The position numbers were made by a program, and so were the translations under genes. Below are positions 44,340-54,700 of a stretch of DNA of 63,868 bases, in pieces (position 1 is the stretch's first letter; each line of letters begins with the position of its first letter). Source of the DNA: Bacteroidales bacterium (GTDB lineage Bacteria; Bacteroidota; Bacteroidia; Bacteroidales; UBA932); contig JAFRPH010000049.1 of assembly GCA_017429205.1 (NCBI GenBank), positions 1 through 63,868 on the forward strand, given 5' to 3'. The notes below the pieces were generated by a model, which saw nothing but the letters and a program-made list of their open reading frames with translations, had not been told where the DNA came from and made no database searches.

Positions 44340-45335
44340 CTAGTCGTCCAGGCCTTCGATGGTCTGGATGGTGCCATCCTCGTTGTAGGTGAGTTCGCAC
44401 ACCTTGAGGCTGCGGAGGCGGTTGATGCCCTTGGAGGGACCGCTGTCGTGGTGGAAGAGGTACCATTTGCCCTTGAATTCCACGATGCAGTGGTGCGTGG
44501 TCCAGCCGAAGACCGGGGTGAGGATCACGCCCTTGTAGGTGAACGGACCGTAAGGGTTGTCGCCGATGGCGTAGCAGAGCTTGTGCGTGTCGCCGGTGGA
44601 GTAGCTGAAGTAGTACTTGCCGTTGTACTTGTGCATCCAGCTGGCCTCGAAGAAGCGGCGCTCGTTGTCCTCGACCTTGATCGGCGTGCCGTCCTCGTCC
44701 AGGAGGACGACCGGCTTCGGGTCCTCGCCGAACTGGAGCATGTCCTTGGAGAGCTTCACCACGCGGGCCGGGATGGCGGGCTGGCCGTCGGCCGGGTAGG
44801 AGGTGCCGCAGTCCTTGGCGAGGTTGTCCTCGTAGCGCTGGAGCTGGCCGCCCCAGATGCCGCCGAAGTACATGTAGTACTCGTCGTCATCGTCGTGCAG
44901 GATGGCGTAGTCGATGGAATAGCTGCCGCGGATGGGGTCCGGCATCGCCTTGAACGGACCGGTGGGGGAGTCGCTCACGGCGACGCCCGCCCGGAAGATG
45001 TCGGTCTTGTCCTTGGCCGGGAAGTACATGTAGTACTTGCCGTCGCGGCCCTTCACCACCTCGTTGTCCCAGAGCTGGCGGCGCGCCCACGGGACATCCT
45101 TGATGTCCAGCGCGACGCCGTGGTCCACGACGGGGGAGGTCATCGGGTCGTCGCCCTCGATGGTGAGGACGTGGTAGTCCTTCATGTCGTACTCGCTGCC
45201 GAAGTCGTCGTCCGGCGCGGCGGACTCCCAGTCGTGGGAAGGATAGATATGGATCTTGCCGTCGAACACGTGCACGGACGGGTCCGCCATATAGTCGGCG
45301 GGGAGAAGGTAGCGTTTCTGAACTTTCTTGGCCAT
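44340..45335 (-). CDS. GH43-family glycoside hydrolase (beta-xylosidase/alpha-L-arabinofuranosidase type)
   Basis: 331 residues, no signal peptide, so probably cytoplasmic. Five-bladed propeller: MADPSVHVFDGKIHIYPSHD carries the catalytic base (Asp18), SYSIDYAILHDDDDEYYMYF the pKa-modulating Asp, and RRFFEASWMHKYNGKYYFSY the acid Glu230. The pattern fits GH43 subfamily 1-like enzymes, which act on xylo-oligosaccharides. It is downstream of the GPH transporter (13 bases), which would supply short xylosides. An ATG 9 bases upstream (45344) is possible. Confidence 0.93.
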   Translation of the reverse strand: MAKKVQKRYLLPADYMADPSVHVFDGKIHIYPSHDWESAAPDDDFGSEYDMKDYHVLTIEGDDPMTSPVVDHGVALDIKDVPWARRQLWDNEVVKGRDGKYYMYFPAKDKTDIFRAGVAVSDSPTGPFKAMPDPIRGSYSIDYAILHDDDDEYYMYFGGIWGGQLQRYEDNLAKDCGTSYPADGQPAIPARVVKLSKDMLQFGEDPKPVVLLDEDGTPIKVEDNERRFFEASWMHKYNGKYYFSYSTGDTHKLCYAIGDNPYGPFTYKGVILTPVFGWTTHHCIVEFKGKWYLFHHDSGPSKGINRLRSLKVCELTYNEDGTIQTIEGLDD

Positions 45336-45348
45336 GGTTTTCAATGGA

Positions 45349-46776
45349 TTATGCGTTGAGGTGTCTTGCTTCGATTTCCTTGTTGATTTCGTCCATCTTC
45401 TCGTCGGAGAGGTCGTACTTGGAGATGATCCAGATGGCGAGGAGCAGGAGGATGGCGGGGATCACGCACACGAGCCAGAGGATGCCCTGCAGGGCGAGCG
45501 GGGTCTGTGTGGTGGCGTCGGCGTTGAAGCCCACCCAGGCGAGGACGAGGCCCGGGACGACGCCGCCGAGGGCCATGCCGGCCTTGAAGAAGATGCCGGT
45601 GAGGGCGTTCACGATGCCGGCGATGCGCTTGCCGGTGGTGTATTCGCCGTAGGCGATGACCTCCGGGACGAGGGCCCACATGTAGCCCGTCGCGGTGATG
45701 ATGCCGGTGGACTTGACGAACTGGGCGATGCACAGGAGGACGAAGTTGGACTTCGTGGCCGGGATGGACACGAAGGTGTACATCAGGATCATGCCCACGA
45801 TGGCGACGCCGAGGAACAGGTAGAACATCCCCTTCTTGCCGATCTTGCGCTTGATGGCGGGCACGAGCGGCATGAAGATGAAGGCCGGAATGGTGCCGAG
45901 CCACATGAACAGGGTGGTCAGGAGCGGGGTGGCGCCCACGTTGAAGGTCATGAAGTAGGCGTCGGCAGCGTTGCTCACGCTCATCATCGCGAAGGCGGTG
46001 ATGAAGAAGAAGGCGACGACGCGGAGGGGCTTGTTGCGGCCGAACTCCATCCAGAGGTCGCTCACTTTCACATTGGCGGACTCCTTCTCGTCCATCACGA
46101 CGCGTTCCTTGCACTGGAAGAAGCAGAAGATCAGGAGGGCGAGGCCGGCGAGGGCGAAGATGGTCATCGTGATGAACCAGGCGTGGGCGGCGTCAGGCGT
46201 GTTGTAGACGGCGGTCATCTTGCCGGTCTCGGGGTTCAGCACCTTCGGGGCGAAGAGGGCGATGATCAGCGGGAGGGACTTCACGCACAGGGCGCCGAGG
46301 TTCGCCATGAACATACGGGTGCTGGTGAGGATGGTGATCTCGTTCGTGTCCCGGGTGAGGGAGGCGTTCAGGGCGCCGTAAGGGACGTTCACGAGGGTGT
46401 AGCACATCGACATGCCCACGTAGGTGATGTAGGCGTACACCAGCGAGCCGCTGAATCCGTTGTAGAAGCACAGGATGGCGAGGCCCACGAGCGGAATGCC
46501 GCCGAGGACGAGCCAGGAGCGGTATTTGCCCCACTTCGGGTTGCCCTTGTCCACGATGGTGCCCACGATCGGGTCCCACAGGACGTCCACGAGGCGGACG
46601 ATGAGGAACATCAGGGCGGCAGCGCCCGGATCCAGTCCGAACACGTTCGTGTAGAAGAACAGCAGCCAGATGGAGATGGTCTGGTAGATGAGGTTCTGCG
46701 CCATGTCACCGGCGCCGAAGCCGATGCGCTGGGCCCAGCTCAGCTTGTAGAAGCCTTTGGATTCGTTGTTTGCCAT
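45349..46776 (-). CDS. GPH-family glycoside/pentoside symporter (xyloside transporter-like)
   Basis: 475 residues with about 12 transmembrane segments. The GPH family imports glycosides, pentosides or hexuronides with a cation. WAQRIGFGAGDMAQNLIYQT, DVLWDPIVGTIVDKGNPKWGKYRSW and YVGMSMCYTLVNVPYGAL are family signatures. The start MANNESKGFYKLSWAQR is used; an upstream in-frame ATG lies on the promoter box. It is co-transcribed with GH43 and divergent from the GH10 xylanase, so the substrate is probably xylobiose or longer xylosides (inference). Confidence 0.93.
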   Translation of the reverse strand: MANNESKGFYKLSWAQRIGFGAGDMAQNLIYQTISIWLLFFYTNVFGLDPGAAALMFLIVRLVDVLWDPIVGTIVDKGNPKWGKYRSWLVLGGIPLVGLAILCFYNGFSGSLVYAYITYVGMSMCYTLVNVPYGALNASLTRDTNEITILTSTRMFMANLGALCVKSLPLIIALFAPKVLNPETGKMTAVYNTPDAAHAWFITMTIFALAGLALLIFCFFQCKERVVMDEKESANVKVSDLWMEFGRNKPLRVVAFFFITAFAMMSVSNAADAYFMTFNVGATPLLTTLFMWLGTIPAFIFMPLVPAIKRKIGKKGMFYLFLGVAIVGMILMYTFVSIPATKSNFVLLCIAQFVKSTGIITATGYMWALVPEVIAYGEYTTGKRIAGIVNALTGIFFKAGMALGGVVPGLVLAWVGFNADATTQTPLALQGILWLVCVIPAILLLLAIWIISKYDLSDEKMDEINKEIEARHLNA

Positions 46777-46821
46777 ATCGTTAAAGGTGTTATTTCGGGT
46801 TATTGTAGTTTTTACCGAATA

Positions 46822-46829
46822 CAAATATA
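46822..46829 (-). promoter_or_regulatory. -7 promoter box for GPH transporter-GH43
   Basis: Minus-strand TATATTTG followed by TAT is a full match, 46 bases upstream of the ATG at 46776. Confidence 0.7.
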
Positions 46830-46893
46830 CGATTTCCCTTCAGAAAACAAGGCGAGAAATAGGTCAGAAAATTTTAAATCCGGTCTTTTTTCC

Positions 46894-46901
46894 TATTTTT
46901 G
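46894..46901 (+). promoter_or_regulatory. -7 promoter box for the GH10 xylanase
   Basis: TATTTTTG followed by CA is a full match, 17 bases before the ATG at 46918. Confidence 0.7.
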
Positions 46902-46917
46902 CAGGGTTAATAGACGA

Positions 46918-49053
46918 ATGATGCGAATGAAAAGGATATGGACCCTCGTCCTGCTGGCCTCCCTCGCGGCGGCCGCCGCGTCCTCCTGTGGAAAGGACGA
47001 TCCCACGCTGGTCACCCCGGAAAAACCCGATGAGAAACCCGTGACCCAGGACCCGCCCCAGCCCAAGGTCGTGGACTTTGACAAGTATGCCCTGAAGGAG
47101 GTCGCCGCGAAGGCCGGCCTCAAGCTGGGCGTTTCGTTCACGTATTGGGAGTATCGGAACAATACCCAAGTCGCGAACATCCTCAAGCGCGATTTCGCCG
47201 CCGTCACCTTCGGCAATGAGATGAAGCACGACGCCATCGTACAGCAGGGAGGCGCCTACAACTTCACGAACGCCGACCAGATGGCCGGCTGGGCGAACGA
47301 TTGCGGGACCGAGCTGTTCGGGCACACGCTGGGCTGGCATAGCCAGCAGCAGCGCACATACTTGAACAACTTGATTTCCAAGGCTTCCAGGAACAACAAC
47401 GCGTCGCTGCTGAAGCAGAACTGGAACTTCGAGGCCGGCACCCTGGACGGTTTCCGGGCCGACGGGTTCGAGATTTTCCAGAGTCTGTACGATGTCTTCG
47501 CGGGCGATTATGCTGCGAAGGCCGCTTCCGACGGAGCCACCTTGACGGTCGATGCCTCCCTCGAGGCGGAAAAGCCGTACACCTTCTCTTTCTGGGCCAA
47601 GACCCTCGCGAAGGAGGGCTCCCTCCAAGTCGCCGCCGGCGACGGCCAGTCGCTGCGGACGAGCGTCACTGGCAAATGGCACAAGTACAGCGTACCCTTC
47701 ACGCTGGAATCCCTGGGCGATTTCGCCTTCCGGATCACCGCGTCGAAGGACGTGGTCGTCGACAATGTCCGCATTCTCGGGGAAGGAGGAGGCGGCCAGG
47801 AGCCGACCGCCGAGGTGATCGATTTCGAAGGCCTTGCCGTAGGCCCGCTGAATTCGCCGGACATTTCCGCGATCAACGGCCCTGATTATGTGCGCGTGAC
47901 GAATGAAACGGCCCACGGCGGCTCGCTGTCGCTGAAAATGGACAATTCCTCGGGGTATGCGCAGGACGCCTGGAGCATCCAGGTGTTGACCAAGTCCTTC
48001 GCTGTCACGCCCGGAACGACCTATCGGCTCTCTTGGTACGCGAAAGCAAGCAAGGCCGCCGATTTCCAGATCGACATCCGCGGTGACGGAGACGTCAAGT
48101 ACCGGAGTTCTACGTATAACGATTTCCCGAAGATGGGCACCGACTGGACGTACCAGAGCGTGGAATTCACCGTGGCGTCGGGCACCGAGCTTTCCTTCGC
48201 CTTCTACGGCGGCGTGGAGGCGGTGACCTATTATCTCGACGACATCCGGCTCGAACCGGCCTCGTCGGCGGCTTCCGCGCCGCGCCGCGGCGTGCCGCCC
48301 GCCTTCAACACCTTGTTCAGCCTGGACGGCGAACTCGTGAACGACGTCATCGGCTATGTGTACCGCGACTGGGTGTACACGATGGTCGAGCACTTCGACG
48401 CGTACGGCTGGGACGTCGTGAACGAAACGTTCAGCGACTGGCCCGCCGGCGCGTTCCGCACGACGCAGAACACCTCCGGCGAAGTCTTCGTCTGGGGCCA
48501 GTATTTCAAGAGCACCAAGGATTGGGTGGACAAGGCGTTCGCCTATGCCACGGACGCCCTGGCCCGCAAGGGAAAGACCGCCGTCCTGTACCTGAACGAC
48601 TACAACCTGGAGACGAGTTCCGACAAGCGGAAGGCCTATTGCGACTACGTGAAGGGCAATCCGCAGGTGACCGGCGTCGGCACGCAGATGCATCTGGACA
48701 TGGCCACGCCCGACCTCAAGAACAAGGTCGTCGCCAGCCTGACGGACCTCAAGAACACCGGCCGGATGGTCCGCATCTCCGAGCTGGACATCAAGTGCAC
48801 CAGCCTGACCGACCAGGCCGACCTGTACAAGTTCATCTTCCAGAAGTACCTGGAAATCGTCCCGGAGGCCCAGCGCGGCGGCATCACCATCTGGGGCATC
48901 AACGACAAGGACTCCTGGGTGAAACAGGAGCAGGACGGCAGGCAGAACATGCCGCTCCTGTACCAGGGCGTCAACTACGCCCGCAAACCCGCCTGGGAAA
49001 CCCTCTACCTGTACCTCTGCGAGGTCGCGGGGTTGGATCCTTATAAGGAATAG
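46918..49053 (+). CDS. GH10 endo-beta-1,4-xylanase with inserted carbohydrate-binding modules, lipoprotein
   Basis: 711 residues. Lipoprotein signal with cysteine at residue 24 (LAAAAASSCGKDD) and a Pro/Lys-rich linker to about 60. The GH10 barrel begins LKEVAAKAGLKLGVSFTYWE and contains FGNEMKHDAI and LFGHTLGWHSQ. It is then interrupted at about 168-455 by two beta-sandwich modules of CBM4/9 type, ending VVVDNVRIL and YYLDDIRLEP. The barrel resumes (FNTLFSLDGELV) with acid/base Glu503 in DVVNETF and nucleophile Glu622 in ISELDIK. This split design is known in Bacteroidota xylanases. Surface-anchored, it should open xylan chains for the SusCD pair at 56025-61001. Three in-frame ATGs exist (46918, 46921, 46927). 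Confidence 0.95.
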   Translation: MMRMKRIWTLVLLASLAAAAASSCGKDDPTLVTPEKPDEKPVTQDPPQPKVVDFDKYALKEVAAKAGLKLGVSFTYWEYRNNTQVANILKRDFAAVTFGNEMKHDAIVQQGGAYNFTNADQMAGWANDCGTELFGHTLGWHSQQQRTYLNNLISKASRNNNASLLKQNWNFEAGTLDGFRADGFEIFQSLYDVFAGDYAAKAASDGATLTVDASLEAEKPYTFSFWAKTLAKEGSLQVAAGDGQSLRTSVTGKWHKYSVPFTLESLGDFAFRITASKDVVVDNVRILGEGGGGQEPTAEVIDFEGLAVGPLNSPDISAINGPDYVRVTNETAHGGSLSLKMDNSSGYAQDAWSIQVLTKSFAVTPGTTYRLSWYAKASKAADFQIDIRGDGDVKYRSSTYNDFPKMGTDWTYQSVEFTVASGTELSFAFYGGVEAVTYYLDDIRLEPASSAASAPRRGVPPAFNTLFSLDGELVNDVIGYVYRDWVYTMVEHFDAYGWDVVNETFSDWPAGAFRTTQNTSGEVFVWGQYFKSTKDWVDKAFAYATDALARKGKTAVLYLNDYNLETSSDKRKAYCDYVKGNPQVTGVGTQMHLDMATPDLKNKVVASLTDLKNTGRMVRISELDIKCTSLTDQADLYKFIFQKYLEIVPEAQRGGITIWGINDKDSWVKQEQDGRQNMPLLYQGVNYARKPAWETLYLYLCEVAGLDPYKE

Positions 49054-49096
49054 TCCCTCGGCCGAGGGACTATTCCGTTTCCGGAGCTTGCTCCGG
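49047..49096. terminator. Palindrome across the xylanase stop codon plus second hairpin
   Basis: GGAATAGTCCCTCGG pairs perfectly with the next 15 bases (49047-49076) and includes the xylanase TAG. CCGGAG-CTTG-CTCCGG (49081-49096) follows. Both lie between convergent GH10 and GH115 genes. There is no clear T run on the plus strand. Confidence 0.65.
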
Positions 49097-49111
49097 GGGA
49101 ATCTTTATCTG

Positions 49112-51613
49112 TTATTTATTTGCGGCCGACTCGTTTCCGAAGAGGAAGCGGGGCGTGTAGCCGCCGTAGTCGATGACGATTTTCTCGAAGACGATGCCCG
49201 GGTCCAGGGGGCGCAGGACGAGGTCCTGCCAGCCGGGGGAGGCGGGGAGGTCGGAGACCGTCTCCACGACGCGGCGGGCGACGGTGGGGTAGTAGACCGA
49301 ATGGATGTTCTTCGGATCCTCGTTCAGGCGCTCGTTGAAGAGGTGCGTCCGCTTCTGTCCCGCGAGGTCCACTTCGTAGCGGTGGCCGGTGTTGTTGAAG
49401 GCCAGGGTCGATTTCGTGATGACATGGACCTTGACATCCGTCACACCTTCAGGAAGTTGGATGCGATAGGTGAGGGAAGCGCCCTCCGTGGGCACCGTGT
49501 AGGGCATCAAGGCGACGCCGCTCAGGGTGCGGCCCATGTCCGGAATCACGGTCCAGGCCGCGCCGGAGGCCGCAGAGGCCAGGTTCCAGTGTTCCGCCTC
49601 GATGGCCGTGAAGCCGCGCGGATCGGCCTCGAAGGCGTAGCCGCCCGGGGCGGTGTCCTCGACGCGCTCCACCCGCGGCAGGCGGTCCGCCGGGAAGTTG
49701 TCGCTCCAGCTGCGGTAGCCGATATGCTTCTGCGTCATCATCCCGTCCCATTTGCCGCCGGCGATGTCTTTGTTGTATTCCTTCATCAGGGCGGCGTCGC
49801 GGGCGAAGGCGCGCTCGACCTCGTCGGCCCAGGCGTTCGCGGCCGGGTCTTTGCGGCCGGCCAGGGCCAGGTTCATCGCCTGCGCGTAATACATCTCATA
49901 AATATTGGCGAGCGCCTGGACGGGGAAGAGGATGAGTTCCCGGTAGGCGTCCTTGCATTCCGGCTTCAGCGTGAGGAACTGCCGCAGGGCCTCAGCCTCC
50001 AGGCGGACGAAATCGTCCCGCACCTGGCGGAATTCGCCCGAAGGCAGGTCGTAGGTTCGCCAGTCCATCATTTCCGCCGTCGTCCGGCCGCTGTACTTGC
50101 AGTACAGGTTGAGGATGCGCGCGGCTTCGTCGGCCTGGTCGTCGCCGAATGCCGCCGCGCAGAACGTGCGCGTGTGATCCGCGAGGTTGTCCACCGTGAT
50201 CGATTCGGGATTCCGCGCCATCGCGAGGAACAGGTCGATGGGATATTCCATCGGCTTGAGGTCGCCGACGTTCAGGACCCAGATCTTGTCCACACCGTAG
50301 GCCCAGGTGAGCTGGAGCTGCTCCCACATATTCTGGATGGGCGTGACATTCAGCCACTTGGAGTTCCGCGGGGCGCCCACGTAGTCCACGTGGTAGTACA
50401 GGCCCCAGCCGCCCTTCCGCGCCCGTTCGGCCGCGGTGGGAAGCTTGCGGACGTCGCCCCAGTTGTCGTCGCTCAGGAGGATGGTCACGTCGTCCGGGAC
50501 GCGGAGCCCGAGGTCATAGTACTGCTGGACCTCCTTGTACAGGGCCCATACCTGCGGCCGCTGCTCGGCGGGCTTTCCGGTCACCTTGCGGATGATCTTC
50601 CGCTGGTCCTTGATGATGGTTTCCAGGAGCTTGATATACGCGGCTTCCTCGCCCAGCTTGCCCAGGGAGGCGTCGCCGTCCCCGCGCATGCCGATGGTGA
50701 TGAGGTCTTCCGTGTCTTTCGCCCGCTCGATTCCTTCTGTGAAGAACTGCGTGAGGACTTTCTTGTTGGCGGTGTAGTCCCACGGACCGCTGGAACCGCG
50801 CCTACGCGCCCATTCCTGGTGGTTCCGCGCCATCGGCTCGTGATGGGACGTGCCCATGACGATGCCCATCTCGTCGGCCGTGCGGCTGTTCTCCGGATCG
50901 TCGGCGTAGAAGGCCCAGCCCCACATTGCCGGCCACATGAAATTGGCCCTGAGGCGCAGCAGGAGCTCGAAAACGCGCGCGTAGAAACGGTGGTCGCCGT
51001 AGTCTGTCCCATAGGTGTTCTTCACCCAGGAGGTCAGGCACGGGGCTTCGTCGTTGAGGAAGATGCCGCGGTAGCGGACGCCGGGCTGGGGGACCGTGTA
51101 GGTCCCGGCCGCCAGGGAGATGTCCGTGTTATGGGGGACTGGTACGTCGGCCCAGTCATACCAGGGGGAGACGCCCATCTGCTCCGAGATCTCGTAGATG
51201 CCGTAAATCGTTCCGCGCATGTCCGCGCCCGCGATGATGACCGTGTCGCCGGTCACCTGCAGGATGTAAGTCTCGTACTGCCCGTTCAAAGGGGTCGTGT
51301 CGATGCGCCCTTCCGCCGCGAGGCGCTTGATCAGCGGACTGTCCTTCGTGCCGGCGTAGAGGACGCGGGCGCCTTGCGCCGGCGCCTTGACGCCGCACAC
51401 GCGGGCGAAGTCCTCGCGCAGCGTCTCCGCTGCGATGAGGACGCCCCGCCGGTCGGCGGGGTCCGTGACGACGGCGGCGGGGACGCCGTTTTCCACGAGG
51501 GAGAACCGGCCGGGGGCCGAGCGGCGTTCGGCGAGGCCCGGATGGTCGAGGGCGGCGGCCGGCAGGCTGAGCAGCAGGCAGGCCGCGAGGAGGAACGAAT
51601 ACGGCTTGTTCAT
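49112..51613 (-). CDS. GH115-family alpha-(4-O-methyl)glucuronidase
   Basis: 833 residues. The signal peptide (MNKPYSFLLAACLLLSLPAAA) sends it to the periplasm. GH115 removes glucuronic acid or its 4-O-methyl form from xylan, including internal residues. RGTIYGIYEISEQMGVSPWYDWADVP, GVRYRGIFLNDEAPCLTSW, RLRANFMWPAMWGWAFY, MGIVMGTSHHEPMARNHQEW and LLSDDNWGDVRKLP are strong family signatures (each longer stretch is split in the family alignment). A C-terminal beta-sandwich follows (about 680-833). With GH10, GH43 and SusCD it marks the locus as glucuronoxylan-directed. Promoter box at 51640, with a palindrome at 51669 just upstream. Confidence 0.96.
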   Translation of the reverse strand: MNKPYSFLLAACLLLSLPAAALDHPGLAERRSAPGRFSLVENGVPAAVVTDPADRRGVLIAAETLREDFARVCGVKAPAQGARVLYAGTKDSPLIKRLAAEGRIDTTPLNGQYETYILQVTGDTVIIAGADMRGTIYGIYEISEQMGVSPWYDWADVPVPHNTDISLAAGTYTVPQPGVRYRGIFLNDEAPCLTSWVKNTYGTDYGDHRFYARVFELLLRLRANFMWPAMWGWAFYADDPENSRTADEMGIVMGTSHHEPMARNHQEWARRRGSSGPWDYTANKKVLTQFFTEGIERAKDTEDLITIGMRGDGDASLGKLGEEAAYIKLLETIIKDQRKIIRKVTGKPAEQRPQVWALYKEVQQYYDLGLRVPDDVTILLSDDNWGDVRKLPTAAERARKGGWGLYYHVDYVGAPRNSKWLNVTPIQNMWEQLQLTWAYGVDKIWVLNVGDLKPMEYPIDLFLAMARNPESITVDNLADHTRTFCAAAFGDDQADEAARILNLYCKYSGRTTAEMMDWRTYDLPSGEFRQVRDDFVRLEAEALRQFLTLKPECKDAYRELILFPVQALANIYEMYYAQAMNLALAGRKDPAANAWADEVERAFARDAALMKEYNKDIAGGKWDGMMTQKHIGYRSWSDNFPADRLPRVERVEDTAPGGYAFEADPRGFTAIEAEHWNLASAASGAAWTVIPDMGRTLSGVALMPYTVPTEGASLTYRIQLPEGVTDVKVHVITKSTLAFNNTGHRYEVDLAGQKRTHLFNERLNEDPKNIHSVYYPTVARRVVETVSDLPASPGWQDLVLRPLDPGIVFEKIVIDYGGYTPRFLFGNESAANK

Positions 51614-51639
51614 GGGCGGAAGCTTCGTTGTTTCGAGTG

Positions 51640-51647
51640 CAAATGTA
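51640..51647 (-). promoter_or_regulatory. -7 promoter box for GH115
   Basis: Minus-strand TACATTTG followed by C is a full match, 27 bases upstream of the ATG at 51613. Confidence 0.7.
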
Positions 51648-51668
51648 ACAAAAACGAAAGCGGCGCCC

Positions 51669-51704
51669 CAACGATTTGGTTACAATCGTTGTTGAAAATG
51701 TTAC
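51669..51704. promoter_or_regulatory. Candidate HTCS site upstream of GH115
   Basis: CAACGATT-N7-AATCGTTG (51669-51691) is a perfect 8-bp inverted repeat. It overlaps a 27-base stretch (51678-51704) that matches 21 of 27 bases with 55943-55969 upstream of susC. Confidence 0.5.
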
Positions 51705-51725
51705 CTGTTTCCGGATTGGACGGTC

Positions 51726-54700
51726 TTATTTAAACATTTGTTTCAAGGAGTCGTCGTCCGGATTCTCCTGGATGCGCGTCACGAATTCGCGCGGCGACAT
51801 TCCGAAATACTCCCGGAAAGCGTTGGAGAAATACGAGTGCGAGGAGAAGCCCACCCGGTACGCGACCTCGGACACATTGACCTTGTTGTTCGCGAGCAGG
51901 TAGGCGGCCTGCTTCATCCGGAAGGTCTTGATGAGCACGCCGGGGGAGTCCTTGCCGAAGGCCTTGAGCTTGCGGTTCAGGTGCACGCGGCTGATGCCCA
52001 CGTCCTCGCACAGGGACGCCACTCCGTAATCGGGATCGTCCAGGTGGTTCTGGATGCTCTCCACGATGCGGTGGAGCAGTTTGTCGTCGGCCGAGCCCAT
52101 CTTGATGCCGGTGTAGTCGTAGTTCATGGCGACGCCGAACTTCTCCTTCACCGCCTCGCGGCTGGAAATGACCTGCGCGATGCTGCTGAGGAGCAGCTCT
52201 ACGGAAATGGGCTTGGACAGGAACTTGTCGGCGCCGCTGTCGCTGGCGTCCTGCTGTTCCTCGACGCCGTTCTGGCCGGTCAGGATGAGGACGGGGATGT
52301 GGCGCGTGGCGTCGTTCGCCCGGATGCGGGCGCACAGGTCGCTGCCGCTTTCGCCGGGCATCACCAGGTCGGTGACCACCGCGTCGGGAAGCGTCCCGGA
52401 AACCGCGTCCCAGGCCGATTTCGCATCGGAACAGGCCGTCACATTGTACCGGTTCCGCAGCAGGTTGCGGAGGTATTCGCGGGTGTCGTCGTCATCGTCC
52501 ACGACGACCACGCTCTTCCGGGCGCGCGCGGCCTTGTCGGCCGGCGCCTCCTCCTGCGTGAACGTCTGGTCCTCGTGTTCCTGTGCGGAGGGGGGCTTGA
52601 TATAGAGGTCCTTGTGGTGCGAGGTATAGGAAAGCTCCTGCTCGGTCAGGTGGTCTTTGCCTGCGGGCACGAGCACGCGGAACACCACGCCGTCGTCTTC
52701 ATTCTCGGCAAAAATGTGCCCATGATGCAGTTCTACGAGCATTTTCGTCAGGTTGAGGCCCACGCCGGAGCCCGAATTGGCGTCGTGCGGATTCACCTGC
52801 ACGAAGCGGTCGAAGACGTGGCTGATCCAGGCCTCCTCGATCCGGCTGCCGGAGTTGAAGATGCGCACCTGGACATACTCCTTGACATCGGCCTGGAGCT
52901 CGCCGTGGTTGGGCGTCGGCGCGGATACGTCCACGCTGATGCGCCCGCCGTCCGGCGTGTGCTTGAACGCGTTCGACAGGATGTTGTAGACGATCTTGTC
53001 GAAGTTGCCCTGGTCGATCCAGAGCGTCTCCTCCGGATGCGCGGAGGTCAGGGAGAAGTCGACCCGCTTGCTCTCGGCGAGCTTGCCGAAAGACTGCATG
53101 ATGTCGCGGATGAAATAGACGATGTCCGTCTCGCGGAAGAACAGTTGCATCTGGCCGGCGTCGATCTTCCGCAGGTCCATCAGCTGGTTCACGATGCGAT
53201 TGATCCGCAGGCAGTTACGGTACATCAGGTTGTAGGTGTCCTTGCGGACGGGGTCCTCCTCGGCCTCGCGGATGGCGCCGAGCGGGGCCATCACGAGGTT
53301 CAGCGGGGTGCGGATCTCGTGGGTGAGGTTCGTGAACAAGCCCAGCCGCAGCTCCTTCAGTTCGGCGTCCTTTTTCTCCAGGAACTGGCGCCGGCGCTCC
53401 CGGAAGAAATGCACGAGCAGCAGGATGATGCCCGCGAGAATGGCGGCGTATACGGCCCAGGCCCATCCGGTCAGGAACCAGGGGGCCTCGACGCGCAGGT
53501 CCACGCTGCGCTCGGAAAAGACTTCGGGCGAGCCGTCGAAATAGGCCTTGACCTCGAAGCGGTAGCGGCCCGGCCGCACATTGGTATACGTGGCCATCCG
53601 CAGGAGCGAAGGCGCGGTTTTCCAGTCGCTCTCGAAGCCCGCGAGCCGGTAGTCGAACCGCAGGCGCTGCGGATTGGTGTACTCCGGGACGGAGAACTCC
53701 AGCGAGAACATATCCACGCCGCGCGGGATGCGGATCCGGGTGGCTTCGGATATGTGCTTGTCAATCAGGTTGTTGTTTCCTTTGGCGGGATCGTAGACGA
53801 CAGGCTGGTCCAGCATCGTCAGGCGCGCCAGCGCGACTTGGGGCATCCGGTCGCCGCCACTGTCCACCATCAGCGGCGAGAAACTCGTCAGGCCGCCATT
53901 GCCGCCGAAATAGAGCCGTCCGGATGGCGCCTTGAAGGCGCACCCGGTGCGGAATTCATTGCCCTGCAGGCCGTCGTAGGACTGGAAGACGGTGACCTTT
54001 CCGGTTCTCGGAGAGAGCCGGTTCAGGCCGCTGGACGTGGATACCCACATATCGCCGCCGTCTGCGCTCAGGATGGCCCGGACCACGTTGTTGGAGAGGC
54101 CGTCCTGGGTCGTGTACCGGCGGAGTTCCCGCGAAGTTTCATTCCATTGGAAGAGCCCCTCTTCCGTGCCGAACCAGATCGACCCGTCCGCGCTGCTGCA
54201 TATGTCGTAGATGCGGGGCGGGAGGTCGTTTCCGGCGGTCCCGCTGAAGGGGATGATGCGGTCCAGCGACGGGTCGTAGCAGAAAGGACCGTTGTAGCTG
54301 CCCACCCACAGCCGGCCGGTCGCATCCAGGTGCAAGGCGCTGATCCAGCGGTAGTCCTCGTCCACCTGGCGGGCGACCGGTTTCCGGGTTTTCGCGTCGA
54401 TGACAGAGAGGCCGGCGCCCGAGGTGCCCACGTACAACAGGTCCCGGGCCGGGTCGTAGACGAGCGTCCGGATCCGGTCCGTGCCCACCTGGTCCGCGTA
54501 GGGATAGGGTTTCAGCGTGGTGCCGCCTTCGATGTAATACAGGCCGCCCAGATAGGTCCCGAGCCAGATGGTGCCGTACCGGTCGCCGGTCACGGTGAGG
54601 ATCGCATTGTTGTTGAGGGCGGAGTTGTCCCGCGTGAACACGCGCTCGGCCTGCCGCTTGCGGCCGCCGGCCGCCGGCCGGCAGAACAGGCCACCGCCGT

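Noticed and set aside
45328..46917. A 530-residue N-terminal extension of the GH10 xylanase
   Set aside because: It is antisense to the GPH transporter and crosses both promoters. A lipoprotein signal begins at 46918.
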